This document shows positions 19,403 through 29,066 of a stretch of 64,000 nucleotides of DNA, piece after piece. Source of the DNA: Candidatus Sphingobacterium stercorigallinarum (lineage in GTDB: Bacteria > Bacteroidota > Bacteroidia > Sphingobacteriales > Sphingobacteriaceae); assembly GCA_019115805.1 (NCBI GenBank), contig DXCW01000173.1, forward strand, positions 1 through 64,000, given 5' to 3'. Below the pieces are notes generated by a model. The model saw nothing but the letters and a program-made list of their open reading frames with translations. It made no database searches and was not told the origin of the DNA. A program made the translations under genes and the position numbers. Each line of letters begins with the position of its first letter. The stretch's first letter is position 1.

Positions 19403-20377
19403 TTATAGTGAAAGGATTTCTACAATTCGAGTGAGATTGGTGTTCACTTTGTCGATATGTTTAATAGCTTTGCCAAATGGCGTGAACTGGACTTGTCCAC
19501 CGATTAAACCGACCATTTCTCCTTTTCTGCCTTCCAGCAAGCCTTCTACCGATGCGACTCCCAAGCGGCTCGCTAACACACGATCCATGCAGGTTGGTCG
19601 CCCGCCTCTTTGGATGTGACCCAGAATAGAAAGGCGAACATCATACGATGGGAAGTTTGCTTGTATTTTGTCTGCGACAACCATGCCCCCCTCTTTGTCA
19701 CCTTCTGCTACGATAACAATCCTTGACGATTTGTTTTTTCGCGTTTTGTCCAAACGCTTCATGATCGCATCATAATCGACCTCCAACTCGGGGATTAGAA
19801 CAGCTTCAGCACCCGTGCTGATGCCGGAACGAAGGGCAATTAGTCCCGAATCCCGCCCCATGACTTCAACAACAAACAAGCGGTCGTGCGACTCGGCTGT
19901 GTCCCGAATCTTATCTACGGCATCAACAACGGTGTTGATAGCCGTGTCATATCCGATTGTGAAGTCTGTTCCGCTTAAATCGTTGTCGATCGTTCCGGGC
20001 ATTCCGATAATGGGAATGTCGAATTGATCGAGAAATGCAGAGGCACCGGTGAAAGTACCGTCACCACCGATCACAACCAGTGCATCAATATTCAGTTTTT
20101 TTAAATGTTCGTATGCTTTTTGGCGTCCTTCCGGACTGCGAAACTCTTCACTTCTCGCCGTTTTTAAAACGGTACCACCGCGTTGAATGATATTGGCAAC
20201 TGATTTAGCATCCATCGGGAAAATTTCCCCCTGTACCATGCCATCATAGCCACGACGGATACCAAACATATTCAGCCCATGGTAAATTCCTGTTCTGACT
20301 ACAGCGCGGATCCCCGCATTCATTCCAGGTGCATCACCCCCTGATGTTAATACTGCGATATTCTTAATGTTGCTCAT
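19403..20377 (-). CDS. pfkA: 6-phosphofructokinase
   Basis: TSGGDAPGMNAGIRAVVR, GGDGTFTGA, GMPGTIDNDLSGTDFTIGYDTAINT. Confidence 0.98.
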   Translation of the reverse strand: MSNIKNIAVLTSGGDAPGMNAGIRAVVRTGIYHGLNMFGIRRGYDGMVQGEIFPMDAKSVANIIQRGGTVLKTARSEEFRSPEGRQKAYEHLKKLNIDALVVIGGDGTFTGASAFLDQFDIPIIGMPGTIDNDLSGTDFTIGYDTAINTVVDAVDKIRDTAESHDRLFVVEVMGRDSGLIALRSGISTGAEAVLIPELEVDYDAIMKRLDKTRKNKSSRIVIVAEGDKEGGMVVADKIQANFPSYDVRLSILGHIQRGGRPTCMDRVLASRLGVASVEGLLEGRKGEMVGLIGGQVQFTPFGKAIKHIDKVNTNLTRIVEILSL

Positions 20378-20427
20378 AACCCAAATATACCCAAAACCTT
20401 ATTTTTTTCTACAAAAATGTCATAAAA

Positions 20428-22137
20428 CTAATTTTTAGCATTATACGCGTCAATCGCGGACTGCAGGTAAGCTCGGTAACTTGGGATGCTGTAGTTTGCC
20501 CCGCTAGTGGGGACAAGCAGCTCTTCATTCTCGTCCAGAATAGCGTATAAAGGCTGGGAGTTGCTGTTAAATTTCGTGATTTGAAAGTCAGTGTTTTTCC
20601 GTCCTACTGTCGTGATTTTTTTTCCTGTGGTCGGTGACACATATTGTTCATCTTCTGGCAATTTCAAATCGTAATCATCGACATAGAGTTCAGCCAGGAT
20701 AAATTTCGTGTTGATCATTTCTTTAATGCCAGGATCAGACCAGACATTAGCCTCCATTTGTCTACAGTTGACACAATTCCATCCTGTAAAATCAACCAAA
20801 AGCGGTTTGCCTTGATCACGAGCTGCGGCGAGCGCTTCCTCGTAATCATAATAAGGATCCATGCCCTTGATTGTTGCGCGATCATGGAAATGATTAAAAT
20901 AGCGTCTATCGGTCGCATCAGACGATGTCGCGGATACAATGCCCGTACCGGCTGAAATATCAAAATCCTGCGTGCCAATTGGCGGTAAGAATGCGGCGAT
21001 CGACTTGAGGGGCGCCCCCCACATCCCCGGGATCATATACACCACGAATGAGAAGACGAAAATCGCAATTATTGTTCGCGGTACGGACATAAACTGGAGT
21101 GTGCTGTCGTGAGCGAATTTTATTTTCCCGATTAAATACAAACCCATTAAACCAAAAATAACGATCCAAATGGCTAAGAAGACTTCTCGGTCTAGAATCT
21201 GCCAGTTGTACGCTAAATCGACGTTTGATAAGAATTTCATCGCTAAAGCAAGCTCCAAAAAACCCAATACTACCTTGACGCTATTTAGCCACCCTCCAGA
21301 TTTGGGCATGGACTTCAGTAGCGACGGGAACATGGCGAAAAGTACAAATGGAATGGCTAGAGCAAATGAAAAGCCCAGCATGCCTATAGCCGGTCCTAAG
21401 CGGTCACCTTTGGTCGCGGCATCTACAAGTAGCGTTCCAATAATAGGGCCTGTACAGGAAAACGATACTACGGCAAGACTTGCAGCCATAAAGAACTGGC
21501 CGATCAAACCGCCCTTATCGGACTGCGCATCGATACGGTTGACAAACGAGCTGGGTAGTGTAAGCTCGAATGCACCCAAGAAGGAGGCGGCGAATACCAC
21601 CAATAGTAAGAAAAATAAGAAATTGAAAATTCCGTTAGTAGACAACGCATTCAACGCTTCGGGGCCAAATGCGATGGTAATGATCATGCCAAGTGCGACG
21701 TAAATTACAATAATGAAGAGCCCATAAGTAAGGGCTTGTGAGACCGCTTGGAGCTTACTGGCTGCTTTTTTCGTGAAGAAGCTAACCGTCAATGGTACCA
21801 TGGGAAAAATGCAAGGCATCAAAAAAGCGGCAAAGCCACCCAGTATACCTTTGATAAAGATATTCCATAACGACATATCGTCTTCGGGGTTCTCTTCTTC
21901 AATGGACTGAGTCGAGGAAGTTGGAGTTGTTGTAATATCCTGTTGTCCGTCCTCAAACACCACACCTTCTAAGTCGGTGATTAAGGTGTCTTCGTCACTC
22001 CCAACTTCTTCTTGACCGTCGTTGAAAGTCACATCGTCAAAATCGATTAATGTGTCTTGCGAAAAAGCAGGTGCCAGTGCCAAATGAATTAAAAAAAACC
22101 ACAACATGGCCACTGACACTTTAAAAAAGTTGTTCAT
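20428..22137 (-). CDS. Thiol:disulfide interchange protein (DsbD beta + gamma domains)
   Basis: Signal peptide, TM core GGFAAFLMPCIFPMVPLTVSFFTKK, C-terminal thioredoxin domain with WNCVNC. The DsbD alpha domain is absent and encoded next door. Confidence 0.93.
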   Translation of the reverse strand: MNNFFKVSVAMLWFFLIHLALAPAFSQDTLIDFDDVTFNDGQEEVGSDEDTLITDLEGVVFEDGQQDITTTPTSSTQSIEEENPEDDMSLWNIFIKGILGGFAAFLMPCIFPMVPLTVSFFTKKAASKLQAVSQALTYGLFIIVIYVALGMIITIAFGPEALNALSTNGIFNFLFFLLLVVFAASFLGAFELTLPSSFVNRIDAQSDKGGLIGQFFMAASLAVVSFSCTGPIIGTLLVDAATKGDRLGPAIGMLGFSFALAIPFVLFAMFPSLLKSMPKSGGWLNSVKVVLGFLELALAMKFLSNVDLAYNWQILDREVFLAIWIVIFGLMGLYLIGKIKFAHDSTLQFMSVPRTIIAIFVFSFVVYMIPGMWGAPLKSIAAFLPPIGTQDFDISAGTGIVSATSSDATDRRYFNHFHDRATIKGMDPYYDYEEALAAARDQGKPLLVDFTGWNCVNCRQMEANVWSDPGIKEMINTKFILAELYVDDYDLKLPEDEQYVSPTTGKKITTVGRKNTDFQITKFNSNSQPLYAILDENEELLVPTSGANYSIPSYRAYLQSAIDAYNAKN

Positions 22138-22168
22138 ATGCTGTTTTATATGAAGGCGAAATTAAGAA

Positions 22169-22192
22169 AAAGGCAGGTGAGTTCCTGCCTTT
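22169..22192. terminator. Intrinsic terminator hairpin
   Basis: AAAGGCAGG-tgagtt-CCTGCCTTT, 9-bp perfect stem. Lies after the stop of the minus gene 22214..22666. Confidence 0.8.
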
Positions 22193-22213
22193 CGTTTTGT
22201 TCATCTGTGAATT

Positions 22214-22666
22214 TTACTTTATCGTTACCGCAAACTCATAATCATCAGGCGGTAAGCAACGTTCCTGATCGCAGGCCATAAATGAAGCCACCCCCTTAAC
22301 GGTAGTAGGCTTGGCGTTTGCTAGCTTTATTTTTTGCTGGAATACCACCTCGCCACTATAGTAGGGAACGGTCATTTTGAATACATCTTCATATTTTGTT
22401 TTCGGCTTTTTCGCGGCCGCGCTACCGTTCACCTTGGCACCATTTTCCGGTTCGAATGTAAACGAGGTAGAGATAGGGCCGCCCTCGGGAACATCCATCC
22501 CATAGATGTGCCATCCTTCGTCGATGTTTGCTTTTAAGAAAATAACCGCTTCAGATTCATTTAATTTTTTGAAGCCCACTGACCATTTCACCGGATCCAC
22601 CACCTGAGCTACCGCTCCAGATACAGTGAAAATTAAAAGCGCAATTAATAAATTCAATTTTTTCAT
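22214..22666 (-). CDS. DsbD N-terminal (alpha)-like secreted protein
   Basis: Signal peptide; VKWSVGFKKLNESEAVIFLKANIDEGWHIYGMDVPEGGPISTSFTFE...CDQERCLPPDDYEFAVTIK. Confidence 0.85.
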   Translation of the reverse strand: MKKLNLLIALLIFTVSGAVAQVVDPVKWSVGFKKLNESEAVIFLKANIDEGWHIYGMDVPEGGPISTSFTFEPENGAKVNGSAAAKKPKTKYEDVFKMTVPYYSGEVVFQQKIKLANAKPTTVKGVASFMACDQERCLPPDDYEFAVTIK

Positions 22667-22873
22667 AAAACCACTAGTTTACTGATTGGACTCGTCGGTG
22701 TCACAAAAGTTTAACCTAGGTCCTCTTCAAGTTCGATCCAAAAATATGTTTTATTAGGGAATAAAGAAAGGGGTTGTGGGGATTATTCTTCATAAGTCAA
22801 CGTGTTAACACACAAAGGTATGCCTCCAAAAAGGATGTTGAGGCGGTATACGCTAAGGTTCGAGCAGAAATTG

Positions 22874-23683
22874 CTATAAATATTGAATTTCTTTGAACCG
22901 GTATTGAGAAATAGCCCCATTTCGATGGCGCAAGCTAAGATCGCCGTCTGCATTGACGGATTCAATTCGGCCTTCCAAGTCCCCATCTGCTATAGACCGG
23001 AACGGCGCCCAGATGCCGCGTCGGTACAGACGCTTATTGTAAGCACGCAGCAGCTCTCCAGAGCTTTCCATTTGTTCTTTAAACGTGGTGAAATTTTGCT
23101 GAAGATGGCTCAATAAGCTCAAGCACATTTCCTGCAGTTCGTTTTGTGTTTTCCCTGTAGAAAGTGCCACCGACGTTACGCGGGAGGAAAGATCCTGCGG
23201 GAATTTAGTTTGATTGATGTTTAGGCCTATCCCGATTATCGACTGTCTTAACGTTTCGCCTCGGCTACTGTTTTCAATTAGAAACCCCGCAACTTTTTTT
23301 CCGGAAATCATGATGTCATTTGGCCATTTAATTTGGGCTCGGATGCCTAGGTTCTCTAGCCACTCGACAAGACTCAAGCTAACCCACACGCTTAGGGAAA
23401 ACTGATTTTTCAATTTTAAGAACTCTGGATAGATAAGAAAGCTGAAGGTGAGGTTTTTGCCGGGCTCCACGAGCCAAGTGTTCCCGCGTTGCCCGCGGCC
23501 TTGGCTTTGGTGTTTTGCCATTATGGCAGACCACTCGGGTAGTGGCGTGAAATTTGTCGTTTGAGTCTTTAAATAATCATTGGTGGAGCCGATTTCGTCC
23601 AAGACAATTAACTTTTGGCGTAGTGTTTCTCCGGAAAATGTGTTATTTTGCAAAAGATATGGGTTTAAATATTTTTTAATCAA
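22874..23683 (-). CDS. birA: Biotin--[acetyl-CoA-carboxylase] ligase
   Basis: IGSTNDYLK, KHQSQGRGQRGNTWLVEPGKNLTFSFLI, IKWPNDIMISGKKVAGFLIEN, IGIGLNIN. Confidence 0.93.
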   Translation of the reverse strand: MIKKYLNPYLLQNNTFSGETLRQKLIVLDEIGSTNDYLKTQTTNFTPLPEWSAIMAKHQSQGRGQRGNTWLVEPGKNLTFSFLIYPEFLKLKNQFSLSVWVSLSLVEWLENLGIRAQIKWPNDIMISGKKVAGFLIENSSRGETLRQSIIGIGLNINQTKFPQDLSSRVTSVALSTGKTQNELQEMCLSLLSHLQQNFTTFKEQMESSGELLRAYNKRLYRRGIWAPFRSIADGDLEGRIESVNADGDLSLRHRNGAISQYRFKEIQYL

Positions 23684-23700
23684 AAGTAGTATATTTTTTA

Positions 23701-24075
23701 ATGAGTGAAAAAAATAAAGAATCGTTGTCTGAAAAACTAGCAGCCGTGATTGTGCACGGTATGCAAGAAAAGAAAGGCAATGAAATTGTGCGGATGGATA
23801 TGCGAGAAGTGAACGCCACCCTATCGGATTATTTTGTAATCTGTCATGCTGATTCTGCTATACAAGTCAATACCATTTCTAAAAGTGTAGAGGACGAGGT
23901 GTATAAAGCCTTCGGGCAAGAGCCTTGGAGAAAGGAGGGACACGGCAATGGAGAATGGATTCTTCTGGATTTTGTTGATGTGGTTGTTCATATTTTTAAG
24001 ACAGAAAAACGTGAGCATTATCGAATCGAGGATTTATGGGGCGATGCGCAGGTGAGTACATTTAAAAGCGCATAA
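23701..24075 (+). CDS. rsfS: Ribosome silencing factor
   Basis: VNATLSDYFVICHADSAIQVNTISKSVEDEV...WILLDFVDVVVHIFKTEKREHYRIEDLWGDA. Confidence 0.95.
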   Translation: MSEKNKESLSEKLAAVIVHGMQEKKGNEIVRMDMREVNATLSDYFVICHADSAIQVNTISKSVEDEVYKAFGQEPWRKEGHGNGEWILLDFVDVVVHIFKTEKREHYRIEDLWGDAQVSTFKSA

Positions 24076-24106
24076 AATTAGTTGTAAAACGTATTACGAG
24101 TTGTAA

Positions 24107-26185
24107 ATGAAGAAAGTTCCAAGTAAAAAAATTACCCCCATGCCTCCCAAATTCAATATGATTTGGGTTTGGATCGCGATTATTGTGGGGATTATAGGAT
24201 TTCAGTACCTGCTTAATGACGAGGGTACTAAAAAAATTACCTATAACGAGTTTGAGCAAAAAATGTTGCTGCCAGGTGATGTGGACAAGCTTGTCGCCTA
24301 CAAGAGCAATGAATTGGTTGACGTCGAGGTGTATATTAAGTCCGACCGTCTAGATCAAGAGAAATACAAGGAAATGATTGACCCGAACCCAAGTGCACTT
24401 TCTATAGCGCCAGGAGCGGGGCCTCAGTTCCGGTTTACAGAGGCTTCTGCTGAGATTCTGGAACAGAAATTAAAGCAGTCACAGGACAGTTTGGCAGTCG
24501 GAGCACAACCGATTAGTGTGAGTTATGAGGACCGTTCCAATCCATGGGCAGGTTGGTTTATATCGTTTATGCTCCCGCTGTTGATCATTGTATTGATTTG
24601 GATTTTCTTGATGCGTCGGATGAACGGTGGCGCGGGCGCGGGAGGTGGCGCGATATTTAATATCGGTAAATCTAAAGCGCAGCTCTTTGACAAAGAATCG
24701 CAAATAAATATCACGTTCAATGATGTGGCTGGATTGGAAGAAGCCAAAGAGGAAGTGATGGAGATTGTGGATTTCTTAAAAAACCCGAAAAAATACACTG
24801 ATTTGGGTGGCAAAATACCAAAAGGAGCGTTATTAGTCGGGCCTCCAGGGACGGGTAAGACCCTTTTGGCGAAGGCGGTTGCCGGAGAAGCACAGGTCCC
24901 CTTTTTCTCATTGTCTGGATCGGACTTCGTTGAAATGTTTGTTGGAGTAGGTGCATCTCGAGTACGTGATCTCTTTAAACAGGCGAAGGAGAAAGCGCCT
25001 TGTATCATTTTCATTGATGAAATTGATGCGATTGGACGAGCGCGCGGCAAAAATTCAGTGATGGGAGGAAACGATGAACGTGAAAACACATTGAATCAGT
25101 TGCTGGTAGAAATGGATGGTTTTGGGACGAATGTAGGTGTGATTATCTTAGCGGCGACAAACCGATTGGATGTCTTGGATACCGCGTTGTTGCGTCCAGG
25201 AAGGTTCGATAGGCAGATATCGATTGATAAGCCAGACTTGCTGGGTAGAGAGCATATTTTCAATGTGCACTTGAAACCGTTAAAACTTGCGGAGGAAGTA
25301 GATTCTAAAAAGCTGTCCGCCCAAACTCCTGGTTTTGCAGGAGCCGAGATTGCGAACGTTTGTAATGAGGCGGCGCTGATTGCTGCACGAAAAAATAAAA
25401 AGGCGATCTCCATGCAGGACTTCCAAGATGCGATTGATCGTGTAATTGGTGGATTGGAAAAAAAGAACAAAATTATTTCACCAGAGGAGAAGAAGATTGT
25501 AGCCTATCACGAAGCCGGTCACGCCATTGCAGGTTGGTTTTTAGAGCACGCGGATCCTTTAGTAAAAGTATCCATTGTTCCCAGAGGAGTTGCGGCTCTA
25601 GGGTATGCACAATATTTGCCCAAGGAACAATTTTTATATACAACCGAACAACTTATTGATAGCATGTGTATGACCATGGGCGGACGCGTCGCGGAGGACA
25701 TTACCTTTGGTCGAATCAGTACAGGTGCGCAAAACGATTTGGAACGGATCACTAAATTAGCTTATGCAATGACGGCTGTTTATGGGATGAATCATAAGGT
25801 AGGAAATGTTTCTTTCCGTGACAGTTCTACAGAAAGCCAGTTTCAAAAGCCGTATTCTGATCAGACAGCAGAACTTATCGATGAAGAGGTAAGGCGATTG
25901 ATTGCTGAAGTATATGAGCGTACTAAAACATTGTTAGTGGAAAAACAGGACGGCTTGATCAAGATCGCTGAGCAACTTTTGGAAAAGGAGATCTTATTCC
26001 AAAAGGATTTGGAAGAAATTCTAGGAGAGCGGCCTTTTGCCAACAAAACCACATACGATGCGTTTGTAAACGGTGGAGCGGATGGTGGCGGTGTTCCACA
26101 GACCGATCTGCCGGTTCCCACTACCGATAGAGAGGATACACAGACGCGACCGGACGATCAATCCAATATCGACTCGGATCAGTAA
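24107..26185 (+). CDS. ftsH: ATP-dependent zinc metalloprotease FtsH
   Basis: AAA+ [21 protein letters not shown] region, HEAGH zinc motif, two N-terminal TM segments. Confidence 0.98.
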   Translation: MKKVPSKKITPMPPKFNMIWVWIAIIVGIIGFQYLLNDEGTKKITYNEFEQKMLLPGDVDKLVAYKSNELVDVEVYIKSDRLDQEKYKEMIDPNPSALSIAPGAGPQFRFTEASAEILEQKLKQSQDSLAVGAQPISVSYEDRSNPWAGWFISFMLPLLIIVLIWIFLMRRMNGGAGAGGGAIFNIGKSKAQLFDKESQINITFNDVAGLEEAKEEVMEIVDFLKNPKKYTDLGGKIPKGALLVGPPGTGKTLLAKAVAGEAQVPFFSLSGSDFVEMFVGVGASRVRDLFKQAKEKAPCIIFIDEIDAIGRARGKNSVMGGNDERENTLNQLLVEMDGFGTNVGVIILAATNRLDVLDTALLRPGRFDRQISIDKPDLLGREHIFNVHLKPLKLAEEVDSKKLSAQTPGFAGAEIANVCNEAALIAARKNKKAISMQDFQDAIDRVIGGLEKKNKIISPEEKKIVAYHEAGHAIAGWFLEHADPLVKVSIVPRGVAALGYAQYLPKEQFLYTTEQLIDSMCMTMGGRVAEDITFGRISTGAQNDLERITKLAYAMTAVYGMNHKVGNVSFRDSSTESQFQKPYSDQTAELIDEEVRRLIAEVYERTKTLLVEKQDGLIKIAEQLLEKEILFQKDLEEILGERPFANKTTYDAFVNGGADGGGVPQTDLPVPTTDREDTQTRPDDQSNIDSDQ

Positions 26186-26197
26186 CTAAGCTTAATC

Positions 26198-26227
26198 AGG
26201 CAGGACCGCAACGTCCTGCCTTCTTTT
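26198..26227 (+). terminator. Intrinsic terminator after ftsH
   Basis: AGGCAGGAC-cgcaac-GTCCTGCCT, 9-bp perfect stem, followed by TCTTTT. Confidence 0.85.
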
Positions 26228-26233
26228 ACTCAT

Positions 26234-26881
26234 ATGAATATCAGGAATACGACGGCTAAAGAAAAGATGCTGAAAAAAATTCGGCAAGCGCTTCTTCAGA
26301 AGGCGGAAAACCCTCACCCCGGTTTTGAGGGGAGGTCATTGTATCCGAATCAAGATGAACCGCTGGATATTACTTTCGCTAAGGAATTTACTGATTTAGG
26401 AGGGAAGTTTGTGTACTGCGAGGGGGAGATTGATTTGATTGAACAATTGATCGTCTTGGTTGAAAAGGTAAGTGTAAGTAAAATCTATGTTTGGGAAAAA
26501 GGGTTGCAAGATCTGCTCGAGCCGTATGGGTTTCCTATTCGAAAATCACTTCAGGGCTTACAGGAAATTGAGGCGAGTATCACGACCTGTGAAGCGTTAG
26601 TCGCCAGGACAGGAAGTGTATTGTTAAGTAACGCGAACGAATCGGGCAGACGATTAAGCATTTATGCGCCCATACATATTGTGATTGCCAAAACCTCTCA
26701 GCTCGTTTCTGAAATGAAAGATGGACTGGCTATTATTCAGGAGCGTTATGGCGAGGCTATGCCCACAATGATTAGTGCGGTGTCAGGACCAAGTCGTACC
26801 GCAGATATAGAGAAGCGGATGGTGCTTGGCGCACATGGACCGAAAGAACTTTATTTATTTTTAATTGAAGACCGATTTTAG
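26234..26881 (+). CDS. LUD-domain (LutC/YkgG-like) protein
   Basis: TTCEALVARTGSVLLSNANESGRRLSIYAPIHIVIAKTSQLV...SGPSRTADIEKRMVLGAHGPKELYLFLI. Confidence 0.88.
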   Translation: MNIRNTTAKEKMLKKIRQALLQKAENPHPGFEGRSLYPNQDEPLDITFAKEFTDLGGKFVYCEGEIDLIEQLIVLVEKVSVSKIYVWEKGLQDLLEPYGFPIRKSLQGLQEIEASITTCEALVARTGSVLLSNANESGRRLSIYAPIHIVIAKTSQLVSEMKDGLAIIQERYGEAMPTMISAVSGPSRTADIEKRMVLGAHGPKELYLFLIEDRF

Positions 26882-27511
26882 ATGTTGACACATTATCTTA
26901 CTGTAGCTCCTGTTTCTAGTGTTATTTTCGCATTGACTATTGGGTTGACGCTATACGTCTTTTCTAATCCTGAGTGGTATGGGAAACTGATGTTACATCC
27001 TTATTCGGTATATCGGAATCGGAGTCGCTGGTATTTGATATTAACGAGTGGATTGATCCATAAGGATTGGATGCACCTGTTGTTCAATATGATCACGTTT
27101 TACTACTTCGGTTTCGGGTTGGAGCAGATTTTCGTGAGTATAAGTGGCGCTATGGGACATGTGTTGTTTTTTCTTTTATATGTTATCGGTTTAGTGCTCA
27201 GTGACATTCCGACAATTCTTCAGCAGAAGAATAATTATAACTACCATAGTTTAGGAGCATCCGGCGCGATCAGTGCCGTTTTGTTTAGTTTCATCCTGTT
27301 TGAACCTAAAATGATGTTGGGGATTTTCATGGTCATCCCTATGCCTGCCTATATTTTTGCTGTATTGTATTTGGTGTACTGTATGTGGGCGTCCAAAAAC
27401 GCGCGCGATGGCGTGAATCATGATGCGCACCTCTTTGGAGCATTAACGGGTATACTTTTTACATTGGTCGCTTTCCCATGGATCTTGCGGCATTTTATCG
27501 ACCAATTTTAA
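26882..27511 (+). CDS. Rhomboid family intramembrane serine protease
   Basis: HLLFNMITFYYFGFGLE, catalytic GASGAIS, His in NHDAHLFGALTGIL; multiple TM segments. ATG immediately follows the LUD-gene stop. Confidence 0.9.
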   Translation: MLTHYLTVAPVSSVIFALTIGLTLYVFSNPEWYGKLMLHPYSVYRNRSRWYLILTSGLIHKDWMHLLFNMITFYYFGFGLEQIFVSISGAMGHVLFFLLYVIGLVLSDIPTILQQKNNYNYHSLGASGAISAVLFSFILFEPKMMLGIFMVIPMPAYIFAVLYLVYCMWASKNARDGVNHDAHLFGALTGILFTLVAFPWILRHFIDQF

Positions 27512-27559
27512 AACGCCGTATTTTCTACTGCCGTCGTTGTTAAACGACCGTGGCGTTTT
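27510..27559. terminator. Nested inverted repeat / probable terminator after rhomboid gene
   Basis: Outer stem AAAACGCC...GGCGTTTT (27510-27517/27552-27559) enclosing inner stem GTCGTT-gtta-AACGAC (27533-27548). Confidence 0.6.
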
Positions 27560-27668
27560 GTCGACTTTCAGTAAAATTTGATTAAATAAAAACACATTCG
27601 GTCTATTTTTTGTTACTATACTAGTGCAAACGCATTTTTATTTTTACAAACTTAAATTACAATATAAA

Positions 27669-27938
27669 ATGAACGATAACGGTAAAATTGCAACAGCCCT
27701 CTTAGCTGGTTTAGCTGCAGGAGCGGTATTGGGAATTATCTTCGCGCCTGAGAAGGGAAGCGAAACTAGAGAAAAACTTAACGAGTCGTTAGCGGACTTA
27801 GGCGATGCCATTAAGGAGCGCGCGGAAGAACAATTTGATCAGTTAAACGATCTAAAAGATAAACTAACAGCTGCGATTAAATCGAAGGTCGGACATGTGG
27901 AGATGGATTTCGATGAAGAGATTGTGGAACACGGATAA
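27669..27938 (+). CDS. YtxH domain-containing protein
   Basis: MNDNGKIATALLAGLAAGAVLGIIFAPEKGSETREKL is the canonical YtxH N-terminus. Confidence 0.9.
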   Translation: MNDNGKIATALLAGLAAGAVLGIIFAPEKGSETREKLNESLADLGDAIKERAEEQFDQLNDLKDKLTAAIKSKVGHVEMDFDEEIVEHG

Positions 27939-28024
27939 GCACGAGATGCATTAATCCAGAACCAAGTTACTTATTGATTGAGGGGTCTATATACACTCCT
28001 CAATCCTTTACACGCAAAACACGC

Positions 28025-28501
28025 ATGGAACAGCAGGAACAAAAATTTTCTTTTTCGGAAACATTCAAGAAATCTAAAGCATATATCGAGACACAAATGG
28101 AACTTGCCAAACTCAGAGCGATTTCCCGGTCCTCGAGAATTGTGGGATCAGTGATTGTGGACGTAAGTAAAGTTTTATTGGGCTTGTTCATTGTGTTTTT
28201 TCTCTCCATGGCACTGGCGTTTTATTTAGGGGAGTTACTGGGAAGCTATTCATTAGGTTTTTTAACAACGGGCGGGGTCTTTATTTTAATTGTTTTAATT
28301 ATCCGTGTTATGGAACCTAAGATTGAGACGGCCTTCATGAACATGACGATACGCAAAATCATGGAAAAATGGGGAGATGACGATGAGGATGAAGAAGATC
28401 ATGCGATCGGTAGCGAGGAAGCCAATCCTGAAAACCCCAGCTCAGTAGAAGCTGATGCTCCAAACCCAGATGTCAATCCGGATAATCATACACGAGTTTA
28501 G
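28025..28501 (+). CDS. Phage-holin-like / DUF1469-type membrane protein
   Basis: MEQQEQKFSFSETFKKSKAYIETQMELAKLRAI... with two TM segments; directly after the YtxH gene. Confidence 0.7.
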   Translation: MEQQEQKFSFSETFKKSKAYIETQMELAKLRAISRSSRIVGSVIVDVSKVLLGLFIVFFLSMALAFYLGELLGSYSLGFLTTGGVFILIVLIIRVMEPKIETAFMNMTIRKIMEKWGDDDEDEEDHAIGSEEANPENPSSVEADAPNPDVNPDNHTRV

Positions 28502-28507
28502 AATATT

Positions 28508-29047
28508 ATGAGCGTAAATATCACGAATGTTAGAGAATTGACTGCTGAGATCGCTAGACTCAAGGCTGAAAAAAAAGAACAAGAAGTTTTTTTGCAAGAA
28601 CAATACGAATTGTTTTGCCATAAAATTGAGACACCGGTCCGAGTGGCAAAAATGTTGTCTTCTAAAATACCGGGAGTGGCAGCAATTCGAGGATTGGCTT
28701 CGGGAATAAGTGGCTCAAGTAAATTAAAAGGAAAGGGCGATTGGCTCACACGCGGTTTGCAGTTAGGGCTGCCATTAGTGCTTAATCGTACGCTGTTGAA
28801 AAATGCCGGCTGGTTGAAAAAGGGCTTAGTATTGCTTGCTTCGGAAACGGCGGCGAGTCAGGTGAATCAGAACAGGGTCAGTGCTATAGTCGATCGCATC
28901 ACCAGTTTTATTAAGCCTAAAAAGAAGAAGCAGAAACTGGCTAAGGAATCTTCTCCGGATGCGAAATATCATCCACCGATGATCACCGCTGAAGAGAGTG
29001 TTCAGGATAATATATACGGTATTCCAAAAGATAGTGAAGCGTTCTGA
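28508..29047 (+). CDS. Hypothetical protein in YtxH/holin-like operon
   Basis: 179 aa ORF 6 nt downstream of the holin-like gene; no recognised motif. Confidence 0.65.
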   Translation: MSVNITNVRELTAEIARLKAEKKEQEVFLQEQYELFCHKIETPVRVAKMLSSKIPGVAAIRGLASGISGSSKLKGKGDWLTRGLQLGLPLVLNRTLLKNAGWLKKGLVLLASETAASQVNQNRVSAIVDRITSFIKPKKKKQKLAKESSPDAKYHPPMITAEESVQDNIYGIPKDSEAF

Positions 29048-29066
29048 AGTGCCCAGTCGTTAATGT

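Noticed and set aside
24523-25470. Antisense ORFs inside ftsH (24523..25089, 24717..24956, 25096..25470)
   Set aside because: Opposite a strongly supported ftsH frame, with low-complexity composition and no recognisable motif.
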